Position numbers and translations under genes: made by a program. Below the pieces are notes generated by a model. The model ran no database searches. It saw only the letters and a program-made list of their open reading frames with translations, and was not told the origin of the DNA. Positions 39,476 through 48,844 of a stretch of 64,000 bases of DNA are shown here, piece after piece. The first letter of the stretch is position 1, and each line of letters opens with the position of its first letter. This DNA comes from Scleromatobacter sp038243995 (lineage in GTDB: Bacteria > Pseudomonadota > Gammaproteobacteria > Burkholderiales > Burkholderiaceae_C), in NCBI GenBank assembly GCA_038243995.1, contig JBBRTV010000016.1:75896-139895 (forward strand). The letters are read 5' to 3'.

Positions 39476-40255
39476 TCAGTGGCGGTAGCCATAGGCCTGC
39501 ATCACGGCCCTGGCGGAGTCGCCCTTCAGCCAGGCGAGCAACGCCGTGGCCGCCGGGTTCTTCTCGCCTGTCTTGAGCAGCACCGCGTCCTGGCGGATCT
39601 CGCCGTAAAGCGACTGCGGCACCCGCCACATGGATCCGGCGACCGGCTTGCCCGGCGCCGCCACCTGCGAAAGCGCGACGAAGCCCAGCTCCGCATTGCC
39701 GCTGGAGACGAACTGGTACGCCTGCGCGATGCTCTCGGCCATGACCAGTCGGGGCTCCAGCGCCTGCGCCAGCCCGCGCGCCTTCAGGACTTCGAGTCCG
39801 GCCGCGCCATAAGGGGCCAGCCTCGGGTTGGCGATCGCGAGGTGCGTGAACCTGCCGGCCGACAACACCGCGCCCTGGTCGTCGACGAAGCCGGGCTGCG
39901 CGCTCCACAGCACGAGCTGGCCGATCGCGTAGGTGAAGTTGCTGCCCGCGACCGCCAGCCCCTCGGCGACGAGCTTCCTCGGCGTCTCGTCGTCGGCGGC
40001 GATCAATACCTCGAACGGCGCCCCCGCGACGATCTGCGCGTGGAACTTGCCCGTGGACCCCGAGGAGACCTTGAGCGAATGGCCGGTCGCGGCCGTGAAG
40101 CCTTCGCCGATCTTCTCGAGCGGGCCGGCGAAGTTCGCCGCGACGGCGACCGTGACCTCGCCCGCGTGCGTCGCCGCGCTGGCGAGACAGAGGGTGGCCA
40201 CGACCAGCGCGGTGCGCAGGAAGCGGGTCGGTTGCATCGTCTGTCCTTGTTTCAT
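39476..40255 (-). CDS. modA: Molybdate-binding periplasmic protein ModA
   Basis: 259 residues with a Sec signal (LRTALVVATLCLASAATHAGE). Mature part VTVAVAANFAGPLEKIGEGF, then SSGSTGKFHAQI, which supplies Ser oxyanion ligands. Two starts are possible, both with AGGA sites: ATG 40255 (used) and ATG 40237. It follows modE by 13 bp. Confidence 0.93.
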   Translation of the reverse strand: MKQGQTMQPTRFLRTALVVATLCLASAATHAGEVTVAVAANFAGPLEKIGEGFTAATGHSLKVSSGSTGKFHAQIVAGAPFEVLIAADDETPRKLVAEGLAVAGSNFTYAIGQLVLWSAQPGFVDDQGAVLSAGRFTHLAIANPRLAPYGAAGLEVLKARGLAQALEPRLVMAESIAQAYQFVSSGNAELGFVALSQVAAPGKPVAGSMWRVPQSLYGEIRQDAVLLKTGEKNPAATALLAWLKGDSARAVMQAYGYRH

Positions 40256-40268
40256 GAGGGAATTCCTT

Positions 40269-41093
40269 TCAATCGATGACGGCCAGGATCACGCTCGACA
40301 CCTTGAAGATCGCGCCGGCGCGCACGCCCACGGCCAGGCCGAGCGACTCGACCGACTCGCGCGTCACCACGGCCGTGGCGGTGCGTCCGTGGCCGATGTC
40401 CAGCGTCACTTCCGCGTTGACGGGGCCATCGACGATGCGCACGACGCTGCCCCAGAGCCGGTTGCGCGCGCTCACGCGCATCGCCTCGTCGGTGAGCAGC
40501 AGCACAGAAGACGCCTTGACGAGCGCCACTACCTCGGTGCCGATCGCCAGGCCCAGGTGGACGGCGGAGTCGCGCGTCACCACCGCCGCGAGTTCGAGGC
40601 CGTCGTCGATGCGCAGGAGCACCTCGAAATCGACGGGGCCTTCACGCAGGCCGACGACCTGGCCCACGTACTGGTTGCGCGCGCTGCTGCGCACCGACAT
40701 GCGACGCAGCAGCCGCTGGAACGAGCGCATGTCGCCCACCGGGTCGGTCTCGAAGCGATCGGCCAGGCGAGTCAGGGCTTCCTGGTATTCGGCTTCCACC
40801 GCGCGGTAAAGCGCGATCATCCGGCGCCCATACGCGGTCACCAGCGTTCCGCCGCCGGCGCGCCCGCCCGCGCTGCGTTCGACGAGGGGCTGGTCGGCGA
40901 GGTTGTTCATCGCGTCCACCGCGTCCCAGGCCGACTTGTACGACAGCGGCACGTGCTTGGCCGCCTGCGAGATCGAGCCGTAGGTGTCGATCGCCTCCAG
41001 CAGGCGCACGCGCGTGCCGCCGAGGAAGGCGCCCAGGTCGGTCGTCACTTCGAGGTGGCCGGTGAGGCGCGGGGCGACATGGCGAGGCTTCAT
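40269..41093 (-). CDS. modE: Molybdate-responsive transcription regulator ModE
   Basis: 274 residues. N-terminal LysR-like winged helix (RVRLLEAIDTYGSISQAAKHVPLSYKSAWDAVD) and two C-terminal Mop/TOBE domains (SARNQYVGQVVGLREG and SARNRLWGSVVRIVDG) that bind molybdate and trigger repression of mod genes. First gene of the mod unit, so autoregulation is likely; a ModE-type operator is seen upstream. Confidence 0.94.
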   Translation of the reverse strand: MKPRHVAPRLTGHLEVTTDLGAFLGGTRVRLLEAIDTYGSISQAAKHVPLSYKSAWDAVDAMNNLADQPLVERSAGGRAGGGTLVTAYGRRMIALYRAVEAEYQEALTRLADRFETDPVGDMRSFQRLLRRMSVRSSARNQYVGQVVGLREGPVDFEVLLRIDDGLELAAVVTRDSAVHLGLAIGTEVVALVKASSVLLLTDEAMRVSARNRLWGSVVRIVDGPVNAEVTLDIGHGRTATAVVTRESVESLGLAVGVRAGAIFKVSSVILAVID

Positions 41094-41223
41094 GGCTGTA
41101 TGCCTTTCCCTATGGCGCTCCCAGGTGGAAGAAGGTTCAGTGCGAATCGCATCGTTGCGCGCGGTGCGCGTCGTGAACCAGATCGGGAATCGCCAGGCTC
41201 TTCATTGTCGGGCTTCCGACGAG

Positions 41224-41247
41224 CGCTGTATTCGCAAGGATATAACG
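41224..41247. promoter_or_regulatory. Candidate ModE operator
   Basis: CGCTGTATT-CGCAAG-GATATAACG: two imperfect inverted 9-bp arms (CGyTrTATy) with a 6-bp spacer, close to the ModE consensus CGnTATATA-N6-TATATnnCG. It lies 131 bp before modE. Confidence 0.6.
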
Positions 41248-41348
41248 CAAGAGACGCCGAAGCGAAGATCGCAGATCAGGATCTCCTCGCGCTCGCACAA
41301 CTGGCGATGGAAGAACGCGCCCCGGCCGTCGCACGCGCACGGCGCGCT

Positions 41349-42272
41349 TCAGGCCCCGTCGCGCCTGCGCTGGTAGATCCCCAGTTGCACGCAGGCCGCG
41401 CCGACCAGCGGCGTCGGCACGCCCAGCGCACGGGCGCGGGCGCGCAGGTCGCCGAGGATCTGGTCGACCTCGACGGCGTTGCCTGCCTGCAAGTCGCGGT
41501 ACATCGACGAGGTCAGCGGCGAGCCCGGGGTCGTCAGCAGCGCGAGCAAGGCCTGCACGACCTCGTCGCGCGGCGCGAAGCCCGCCGCGGCGGCCACCGC
41601 GGCCGCCTCCATGAAGAACGCGCGCACGAACTCGGCGCCGCCTGCGGTCGCCTCGATGTCGCCGACGCTGCCGCGCGCGAGGCAGGTGACGCCACCGAGC
41701 GTCGCCAGCATGATCCACTTGTTCCACAGTTCCTGCGCGATGCGCGGGGAAAGCGTCGCGTCGAAGCCGGCACCGCCCAGGAACGCGTGCAGGCGCGCGA
41801 TGCGCTCCGAGGCGTGGCCGTCGAGCTCGCCGTAGAGTAGCTCGTGCATCGGCGTCAGCTGGACGACCCGGCCCTCGGCGTCGAGCTGGGTCGACACGCG
41901 GCACACGCCGCCGACGACGCGCGCGGCGCCGAAACGCGCCCGCAGGTCGTCCACGTGCTTCATGCCGTTGAGCACCGGCACGATCATCGTGTCCGGGCCG
42001 ACGGCGGGGGCGAAGTCGACCATGGCGGACGGCAGCGCGAAGGCCTTCACGGTGACCAGCACGATGTCGAACGGGGTCGTCAGCGCAGCGGCCGTGACGA
42101 GCGCCGGCTGCACCGCGAAATCGCCGTGCGGACCGAGCACCTGCAGGCCGGTGCGGCGCAGTTGCGCAGCACGCGCCGGGCGCACGAGGAAGGTGACGTC
42201 CCGCCCCGCCTGCTGCAGGCGGGCGCCGAAATAGCCGCCGGTCGAACCGGCTCCCACGATCAGGATCTTCAT
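41349..42272 (-). CDS. 2-dehydropantoate 2-reductase family protein (PanE/ApbA type)
   Basis: 307 residues. NADP-binding start KILIVGAGSTGGYFGARL; the catalytic Lys region IAQELWNKWIMLATLG and the C-terminal PGSPLTSSMYRDLQAGNAVEVD match the family that reduces ketopantoate in pantothenate synthesis. Genomes often carry several paralogues of other substrate range, and the neighbour is a CoA-transferase, so the pantothenate role is not certain. ATG 42272 chosen with GAGGAG 9 nt upstream. Confidence 0.85.
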   Translation of the reverse strand: MKILIVGAGSTGGYFGARLQQAGRDVTFLVRPARAAQLRRTGLQVLGPHGDFAVQPALVTAAALTTPFDIVLVTVKAFALPSAMVDFAPAVGPDTMIVPVLNGMKHVDDLRARFGAARVVGGVCRVSTQLDAEGRVVQLTPMHELLYGELDGHASERIARLHAFLGGAGFDATLSPRIAQELWNKWIMLATLGGVTCLARGSVGDIEATAGGAEFVRAFFMEAAAVAAAAGFAPRDEVVQALLALLTTPGSPLTSSMYRDLQAGNAVEVDQILGDLRARARALGVPTPLVGAACVQLGIYQRRRDGA

Positions 42273-42320
42273 GCGCAAGCACTCCTCGTTGACATTGGGC
42301 GCCGGGTCGACCGCGCGTTC

Positions 42321-43478
42321 TCAGGCGTCGCGCGCAGGCCAGCCGCCGCGGGCGAGATCCGCGTCGTGCTGGCCCAGCGTGGGCGCCGGGTGCGCGATGC
42401 CGCCCGGCGTGGTCGCCAGCTTGGGCACGATGCCGGGCACCTTCAGCGGGCGCCCGTCCGCCGTCATGGTTTCGACGATCATCCCGCGCGCCGCATATTG
42501 CGGATCGCTGGCGATGTCGGCCACCGAGTAGATCTTGCCCGCGGGAACGGCGGCGGCATCGAGCGCCGCCAGCACCTCCGCGCGCGTGCGGCGGCAGGTC
42601 CAGGCGCCGATCGCGACGTCGATCTCGTCGCTGCGCAGGGCGCGACCGTCGTTGTGCTTGAGGCCGGGATCGTCCGCGAGATCGGGGCGCCCGATCGCGC
42701 GCATCAGGCGCCTGAAGATGCTGTCGCCGTTGCCGGCGACGAGCACGTACTGCCCATCGCTGCACGGGTAGGCGTTGGTCGGCGCTATCCCAGGCAGCGC
42801 GCTGCCGGCGCGCTCGCGCACGGCGCCGAAGGCGTCGTATTCCGGCAGCAGGCTTTCCATCACGTTGAAGACCGCCTCGTACAGCGCGACGTCGATCACC
42901 TGGCCCGCGCCGCCGTGCGCGACGCGGTGGTGCAGCGCCACGAGAACGCCGATCACGCCGTGGAGCGCGGCGAGCGTGTCGCCGATCGAGACGCCCGCGC
43001 GCACCGGCACGCGGCCGGGCTCGCCGGTGAGGTAGCGCATGCCGCCCATCGCCTCGCCGATGACGCCGAAACCGGGCTTGTCGCGGTACGGACCGGTCTG
43101 CCCGTAGCCCGAGATGCGCAGCATGATGAGCTTGGGATTGAGCGCGTGCAGCGCGTCCCAGCCGAGCCCCCAGGCCTCCAGCGTGCCCGGCTTGAAGTTC
43201 TCGATCAGCACGTCGGCCTCGGCCGCCAGCGCACGCACCGCATCCTGGCCTTGCGGCGTGCGCAGGTCGAGGCAGACCGAGCGTTTGTTGCGCGACTGCA
43301 CCTCCCACCAGACCGACGTGCCGTCGCGCAGCAGGCGCCACTTGCGCAGCGGATCGCCCATGCCGCCGGGCTCGACCTTGATGACGTCGGCGCCGAACTC
43401 GGCGAGCGTCTTGCCTGCGAACGGGCCGGCGATCAGTTGCCCGAGTTCCAGCACCTTCAGGCCTTTCAGTGCGTCCAT
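42321..43478 (-). CDS. CaiB/BaiF-type CoA-transferase (family III)
   Basis: 385 residues. Typical motifs: VLELGQLIAGPFAGKTLAEFGADVIKVEP, GDPLRKW, NKRSVCLDLRTPQGQDAVRAL, and NPKLIMLRISGYGQTGPY. The family transfers CoA between small organic acids (for example formyl-CoA:oxalate or succinyl-CoA-dependent reactions). Substrate unknown. It lies 48 bp upstream of the PanE-like gene on the same strand. Confidence 0.9.
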   Translation of the reverse strand: MDALKGLKVLELGQLIAGPFAGKTLAEFGADVIKVEPGGMGDPLRKWRLLRDGTSVWWEVQSRNKRSVCLDLRTPQGQDAVRALAAEADVLIENFKPGTLEAWGLGWDALHALNPKLIMLRISGYGQTGPYRDKPGFGVIGEAMGGMRYLTGEPGRVPVRAGVSIGDTLAALHGVIGVLVALHHRVAHGGAGQVIDVALYEAVFNVMESLLPEYDAFGAVRERAGSALPGIAPTNAYPCSDGQYVLVAGNGDSIFRRLMRAIGRPDLADDPGLKHNDGRALRSDEIDVAIGAWTCRRTRAEVLAALDAAAVPAGKIYSVADIASDPQYAARGMIVETMTADGRPLKVPGIVPKLATTPGGIAHPAPTLGQHDADLARGGWPARDA

Positions 43479-43633
43479 GTGCGTGTCGTTGCCCTGCGTG
43501 TCGATGGGCCGCACTCTACGCCGCCGCCGGGCGGCGTTGCGTCTGCTTTCACGCGCGACGCGTCCGGCACGTGACAATGGCGCCGCGCCGCTCCCGCGCC
43601 GCGCCGTCGAACACCGCCACGTATCCTCCCCGC

Positions 43634-45064
43634 ATGGGTTTCTCCAGTTTCCTCCGCCCCTCGTTCCGCCAGACGCTGCTCGCCGCCTTCCTGCTCATCG
43701 CCGGCCTGCTCGCCGCCGCGTCGCTCGGCGGCTTGTTCACGCTCGAGCGCGTGATGGCGCAGAGCCGCGCCGCGACGGAACGCGCGCTGCTGCTGACCAC
43801 CGATGCGCGCCAGCTTGCCGAGCGCAGCGTCGCCATGGAGCGCAGCGCGCGCCAGTACATCGTGCTCGACGATCCGTCGCTGCTGCGCGGGTTCTCGCAG
43901 GCGTCCGACGACGCGACCCGGCTGCTGGCGGAGATGCGCGCCCATGACCTGCCCGCGGCGCTCGCGAAACGCTGGCTCGCCCAGCTGCCGCCGATCAAGG
44001 CGCAGCTCGGCGGCCCCAAGGCGTCGATCCAGGAACGCGAGGATGCGCTCGACGCGCGGTTTCGCGACCTCGATCGCGCCAATGTCGAGATCGCCGAGGA
44101 AGTGCGCCGCAGCGGCGAGGCGCGCAGCGGCCTGCTGCAGGCCGAACTCGAGGCGGGACGCGTATCGGTCGGCCGCCAGGTGCTCGGCGCGATCGTGCTG
44201 GCCGCGCTGCTCGCCCTCGCCTTCGGCGTCTGGCTGACGCGGCCGCTCAAGCGCCTGGAACGCGCCATCGCCGGACTGGGCGAGAACCGCATGGATCACC
44301 CCGTCGACATCCGCGGCCCGAGCGATCTCCGCTCGCTCGGCCAGCGTCTCGAATGGCTGCGCCTGCGCCTGAAGGAACTCGACGAGGACAAGGCGCGTTT
44401 CCTGCGCTACACGTCGCACGAGCTGAAGACCCCGCTTGCGGCGCTGCGCGAAGGCGTCGCATTGCTGGAGGACGGCGTGGCGGGGCCGCTGACGCCCGAC
44501 CAGCGCGAGATCGCGCGCATCCTCGGCCACAACACCGCGACGCTGCAGGGCCAGATCGAGGCGCTGCTGCGCTTCAACGCCGCGGCGTTCGAGGCGCGCC
44601 GCCTGAACCGCAGCAAGACCGACCTGCGCGCGCTGCTGCATGCTCTCATCGAGCAGCAGCGCCTGCAATGGCAGGCCCGCAGGCTGACGATAGCCCTCGA
44701 GGGCGAGGCGCCGCCGCTGGCGGTCGACGCGGACAAGCTCTCGGCGGCGCTCGGCAACCTGTTGTCCAATTCGATACGCTTCAGCCCGATTGACGGCACC
44801 ATCGCCCTCGGGCTCTCGTCGCGGCGCGGCGTCGTCCGCATCGATCTCCAGGATCAGGGGCCGGGTGTCGCGCCCAACGATCGAGCGCGGATCTTCGAGC
44901 CGTTCTTCCGTGGCGAGGTGCAGCCGGAAGACGCGGTGCGCGGCACCGGCATCGGCCTGTCGATCGTGCGCGAGTACGTCCAGGCGCACGGCGGCCGAGT
45001 CGACCTCCTGCCTGACGGGCCAGGCGCCCATTTTCGAATCGAGCTTCCCCATGTCACCGATTGA
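43634..45064 (+). CDS. Sensor histidine kinase, QseE/GlrK-like
   Basis: 476 residues. Two membrane helices (about 12-35 and 175-198) flank a helical periplasmic sensor (AERSVAMERSARQYIVLDD), then HAMP, the H-box FLRYTSHELKTPLAALREG with His262, and the ATPase domain with N box NLLSNSIRFSP and GTGIGLSIVREYV. The FLRYTSHELKTPLA box and the following lipoprotein and sigma-54 regulator genes make it the QseE/GlrK type. The next gene overlaps its end by 14 bp. Confidence 0.88.
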   Translation: MGFSSFLRPSFRQTLLAAFLLIAGLLAAASLGGLFTLERVMAQSRAATERALLLTTDARQLAERSVAMERSARQYIVLDDPSLLRGFSQASDDATRLLAEMRAHDLPAALAKRWLAQLPPIKAQLGGPKASIQEREDALDARFRDLDRANVEIAEEVRRSGEARSGLLQAELEAGRVSVGRQVLGAIVLAALLALAFGVWLTRPLKRLERAIAGLGENRMDHPVDIRGPSDLRSLGQRLEWLRLRLKELDEDKARFLRYTSHELKTPLAALREGVALLEDGVAGPLTPDQREIARILGHNTATLQGQIEALLRFNAAAFEARRLNRSKTDLRALLHALIEQQRLQWQARRLTIALEGEAPPLAVDADKLSAALGNLLSNSIRFSPIDGTIALGLSSRRGVVRIDLQDQGPGVAPNDRARIFEPFFRGEVQPEDAVRGTGIGLSIVREYVQAHGGRVDLLPDGPGAHFRIELPHVTD

Positions 45065-45701
45065 AGTCCTGCTCCCGCCCGCTGCGCGCCCCCGCGCGGC
45101 CCCGGTACCGCCCGCGCCGCGCGGGGCGGCGGCGCTGGCGGCCGCCTGGGCCGCCGTCGCGCTGGCCGGCTGCGTCACGCCCAAGGAAGTGCCGCCGCCG
45201 CCGCCGGCGCCTGTCGTGGTCGCCCCCGTCGTGCATTGCGATCCGCCGCGCACCCCGCAGGACCTGGCGGCGCAATCGCTGCTCGCGACGCAGGACAGGC
45301 TGAGCGCGCTGAACACGGCCGACCTGACGCAGGAAGCCGCCCACGCGAGCGACCCGGCGGCGGTCGAGGCGACGATGACGCAGGCGCTCGCGCTCAGCAT
45401 GACGCACGCGCCCGGCGATCTCGTCCGCTCGCTGGGGCTGCTCGACCAGGTGCTGCACAACAACGCGCCGCAGGCCGACGCCTGGCGCAGCCTGGCGCGC
45501 CTGCTCGCCTACCGCCTGGGCGAGCAGCGCCGCGCCGAGGAACTGGTCGAACGCAACGCGCAGCAGTTGCGCGATGCGCAGCGCGACGGCCAGCGCAAGC
45601 TCGACCAGCTCAACGACAAGCTCGAGGCGCTCAAGGCGATCGAGCGCAGTCTCAATACGCGCCCCGGGCCGTCGGGTTCGACGTCCAAGCCCGGGCCCTG
45701 A
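45051..45701 (+). CDS. QseG-like lipoprotein between kinase and regulator
   Basis: 216 residues. Lipobox LAGC after a long, partly Pro/Ala-rich N-terminus (hydrophobic AAALAAAWAAVAL), then a Pro-rich linker and a helical domain with a C-terminal coiled coil (NAQQLRDAQRDGQRKLDQLNDKLEALKAIERSL). In enterobacteria the lipoprotein QseG (YfhG) is coded between qseE and qseF and activates QseE; sequence similarity here is slight, so the call is by position and design. It starts inside the kinase gene. Confidence 0.7.
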   Translation: MSPIEVLLPPAARPRAAPVPPAPRGAAALAAAWAAVALAGCVTPKEVPPPPPAPVVVAPVVHCDPPRTPQDLAAQSLLATQDRLSALNTADLTQEAAHASDPAAVEATMTQALALSMTHAPGDLVRSLGLLDQVLHNNAPQADAWRSLARLLAYRLGEQRRAEELVERNAQQLRDAQRDGQRKLDQLNDKLEALKAIERSLNTRPGPSGSTSKPGP

Positions 45702-45706
45702 CCGTC

Positions 45707-47074
<1,368 letters not shown>

Positions 47075-47127
47075 CGACAGGAGAAATCCTTTTAAAATCA
47101 ACGTGTTACGGCGATAGCCTGATTTGC

Positions 47128-47145
47128 TGTCGCAATCGACCGACG
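47128..47145. promoter_or_regulatory. QseF/GlrR-type binding site 2
   Basis: TGTC-GCAATCGACC-GACG, one mismatch from TGTC-N10-GACA. Its start is 66 bp after site 1 (about six helical turns) and about 110 bp before the -24 element, a normal enhancer distance. Confidence 0.65.
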
Positions 47146-47238
47146 CTTTCAGGCCGAAAACCCGTGAATGCACCGTCCCGATCCTGGAAAGCAGGCTTTC
47201 GCGCTCCCAACTCATTGATTCATAAAGACTTTCCGGAC

Positions 47239-47253
47239 TGGCACGCGCATTGC
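47239..47253 (+). promoter_or_regulatory. Sigma-54 (RpoN) promoter of opgGH
   Basis: TGGCACG-CGCA-TTGC has both the GG of the -24 and GC of the -12 element at the correct 10-bp spacing. Transcription should start near 47265, 30 nt before the opgG ATG. A small hairpin GGAGC-aaacct-GCTCC (47263-47278) lies in the leader. Confidence 0.85.
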
Positions 47254-47293
47254 GAATGGAGAGGAGCAAACCTGCTCCGCACTCCTGAACACA

Positions 47294-48844
47294 ATGCACG
47301 CTACGGGTCTCCCCCGCCCCCTGTTGTCCTCCCTGGCGCCGTGCCGGCTGCTGGCGTGCGCGCTGCTCGCGCTGGCCAGCCTGCCCGCCTGCGCGGCGCT
47401 GTTTGACGACGTCGGTGCGACGGCGCGGAACCTCGCGCTGGCGCCTTTCCACGCCGCCGCCCGGCCGGTCGCCGCCGCGCAGCCGGCCAGCGACGCGCTG
47501 ACCTACGACCAGTACCGCGACATCCGCTTCCGGCCCGACCATTCGCTGTGGCGCAAGGACGGCCTGCCGTTCGAGGTGCAGTTCTTCCACCCGGGATTCG
47601 TCAACACTGACACCGTGCGCATCAACGAGGTGAGCGCCGACGGCGCGGCGCACCCGGTCGCGTTCGACATGGCGAACTTCGACTACGGTCACAATGCCGC
47701 GCCGTCGCGCGCCCTGGCCGCGGGATATGCCGGGTTCCGCGTCCACTACGCGATGAACAAGGCCGATCACAAGGACGAGGTCGTCGTGTTTCTCGGCGCG
47801 AGCTATTTCCGCGCGGTCGGCAAGGACCAGCGCTACGGGTTGTCGGCGCGCGGCCTCGCGATCGACACGGTCGGCGCCGGCGCGGAGGAATTCCCGCGCT
47901 TCACCGAGTTCTGGCTCGAGAAGCCGGCGCCCGGCGCGACGTCGCTGGTCATCACCGCGCTGCTCGACTCCAAGAGCGTCACCGGCGCCTACCGCTTCGT
48001 CGTCGCCCCGGGCGCCGACACCGTCGTCGACGTGCAGTCGCGCCTGTTCCTGCGCAAGGACGTCGCCACCCTCGGCATCGCCCCCCTGACCAGCATGTTC
48101 TTCTCGGGCGAGAACCAGCCCCGGGCCGGCGACTTCCGCCCCGAAGTGCACGACTCGGACGGCCTCATGGTCGAAAGCGGCACTGGCGAGTGGCTGTGGC
48201 GCCCGCTGAGCAACCCGCAGCGCACTTTGACGACCTCGTTCGCGCTGCCGTCGCTCAAGGGCTTCGGCCTGATGCAGCGCGACCGCGCCTATGTCAGCTA
48301 CGAGGACGACGAGGCGCGCTACGAACTGCGCCCGAGCGCCTGGGTCACGCCCGTGGGCGACTGGGGCCCGGGCCGAGTCGAGCTGGTGCAGCTGAACACC
48401 GTCGACGAAACCAACGACAACATCGTCGCGTACTGGGTGCCGGCGCATCTGCCGGCGGCCGGCCAGCCGCTCGACCTGTCGTACCGCATGCGCTGGCAAG
48501 GCAACGTGCAACAGCGCCCGCCGGGCGCCTGGACGATGCAGTCGCGCAGCGGTCGCAGTTTCGCGACGCTGGCCCCCGACGAGCAGCAGGTCATCGTCGA
48601 CTTCACCGGCCCCGCGCTCGACGCGTTGCCGGCCGACGCGCCCGTCAAGGCCGTGGTCACCGCCGCCGCCAACGCAGACGTCGTCTCGACCAACGTCTAC
48701 CGCAACGAAGCCACCGGCGCCTGGCGCCTGGCACTGCGCTTCAAACAACGCAAGGCCGGCGAACCCGTCGAGCTGCGCGCCTTTCTTCAGCATGGCAACG
48801 ACATCCTGAGCGAAACATGGACACACGTCATACCCCCCCGATGA
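47294..48844 (+). CDS. opgG: Periplasmic glucan biosynthesis protein OpgG (MdoG)
   Basis: 516 residues with a signal peptide (LACALLALASLPACA). Periplasmic protein needed to release and branch osmoregulated periplasmic beta-glucans made by OpgH. MdoG-family stretches: YDQYRDIRFRPDHSLW, EFPRFTEFWLEKP and DGLMVESGTGEWLWRPLSNP. Start ATG 47294 has no good ribosome site; the purine-rich GGAGAGGAG lies 30 nt upstream in the leader. opgH overlaps its end. Confidence 0.94.
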   Translation: MHATGLPRPLLSSLAPCRLLACALLALASLPACAALFDDVGATARNLALAPFHAAARPVAAAQPASDALTYDQYRDIRFRPDHSLWRKDGLPFEVQFFHPGFVNTDTVRINEVSADGAAHPVAFDMANFDYGHNAAPSRALAAGYAGFRVHYAMNKADHKDEVVVFLGASYFRAVGKDQRYGLSARGLAIDTVGAGAEEFPRFTEFWLEKPAPGATSLVITALLDSKSVTGAYRFVVAPGADTVVDVQSRLFLRKDVATLGIAPLTSMFFSGENQPRAGDFRPEVHDSDGLMVESGTGEWLWRPLSNPQRTLTTSFALPSLKGFGLMQRDRAYVSYEDDEARYELRPSAWVTPVGDWGPGRVELVQLNTVDETNDNIVAYWVPAHLPAAGQPLDLSYRMRWQGNVQQRPPGAWTMQSRSGRSFATLAPDEQQVIVDFTGPALDALPADAPVKAVVTAAANADVVSTNVYRNEATGAWRLALRFKQRKAGEPVELRAFLQHGNDILSETWTHVIPPR

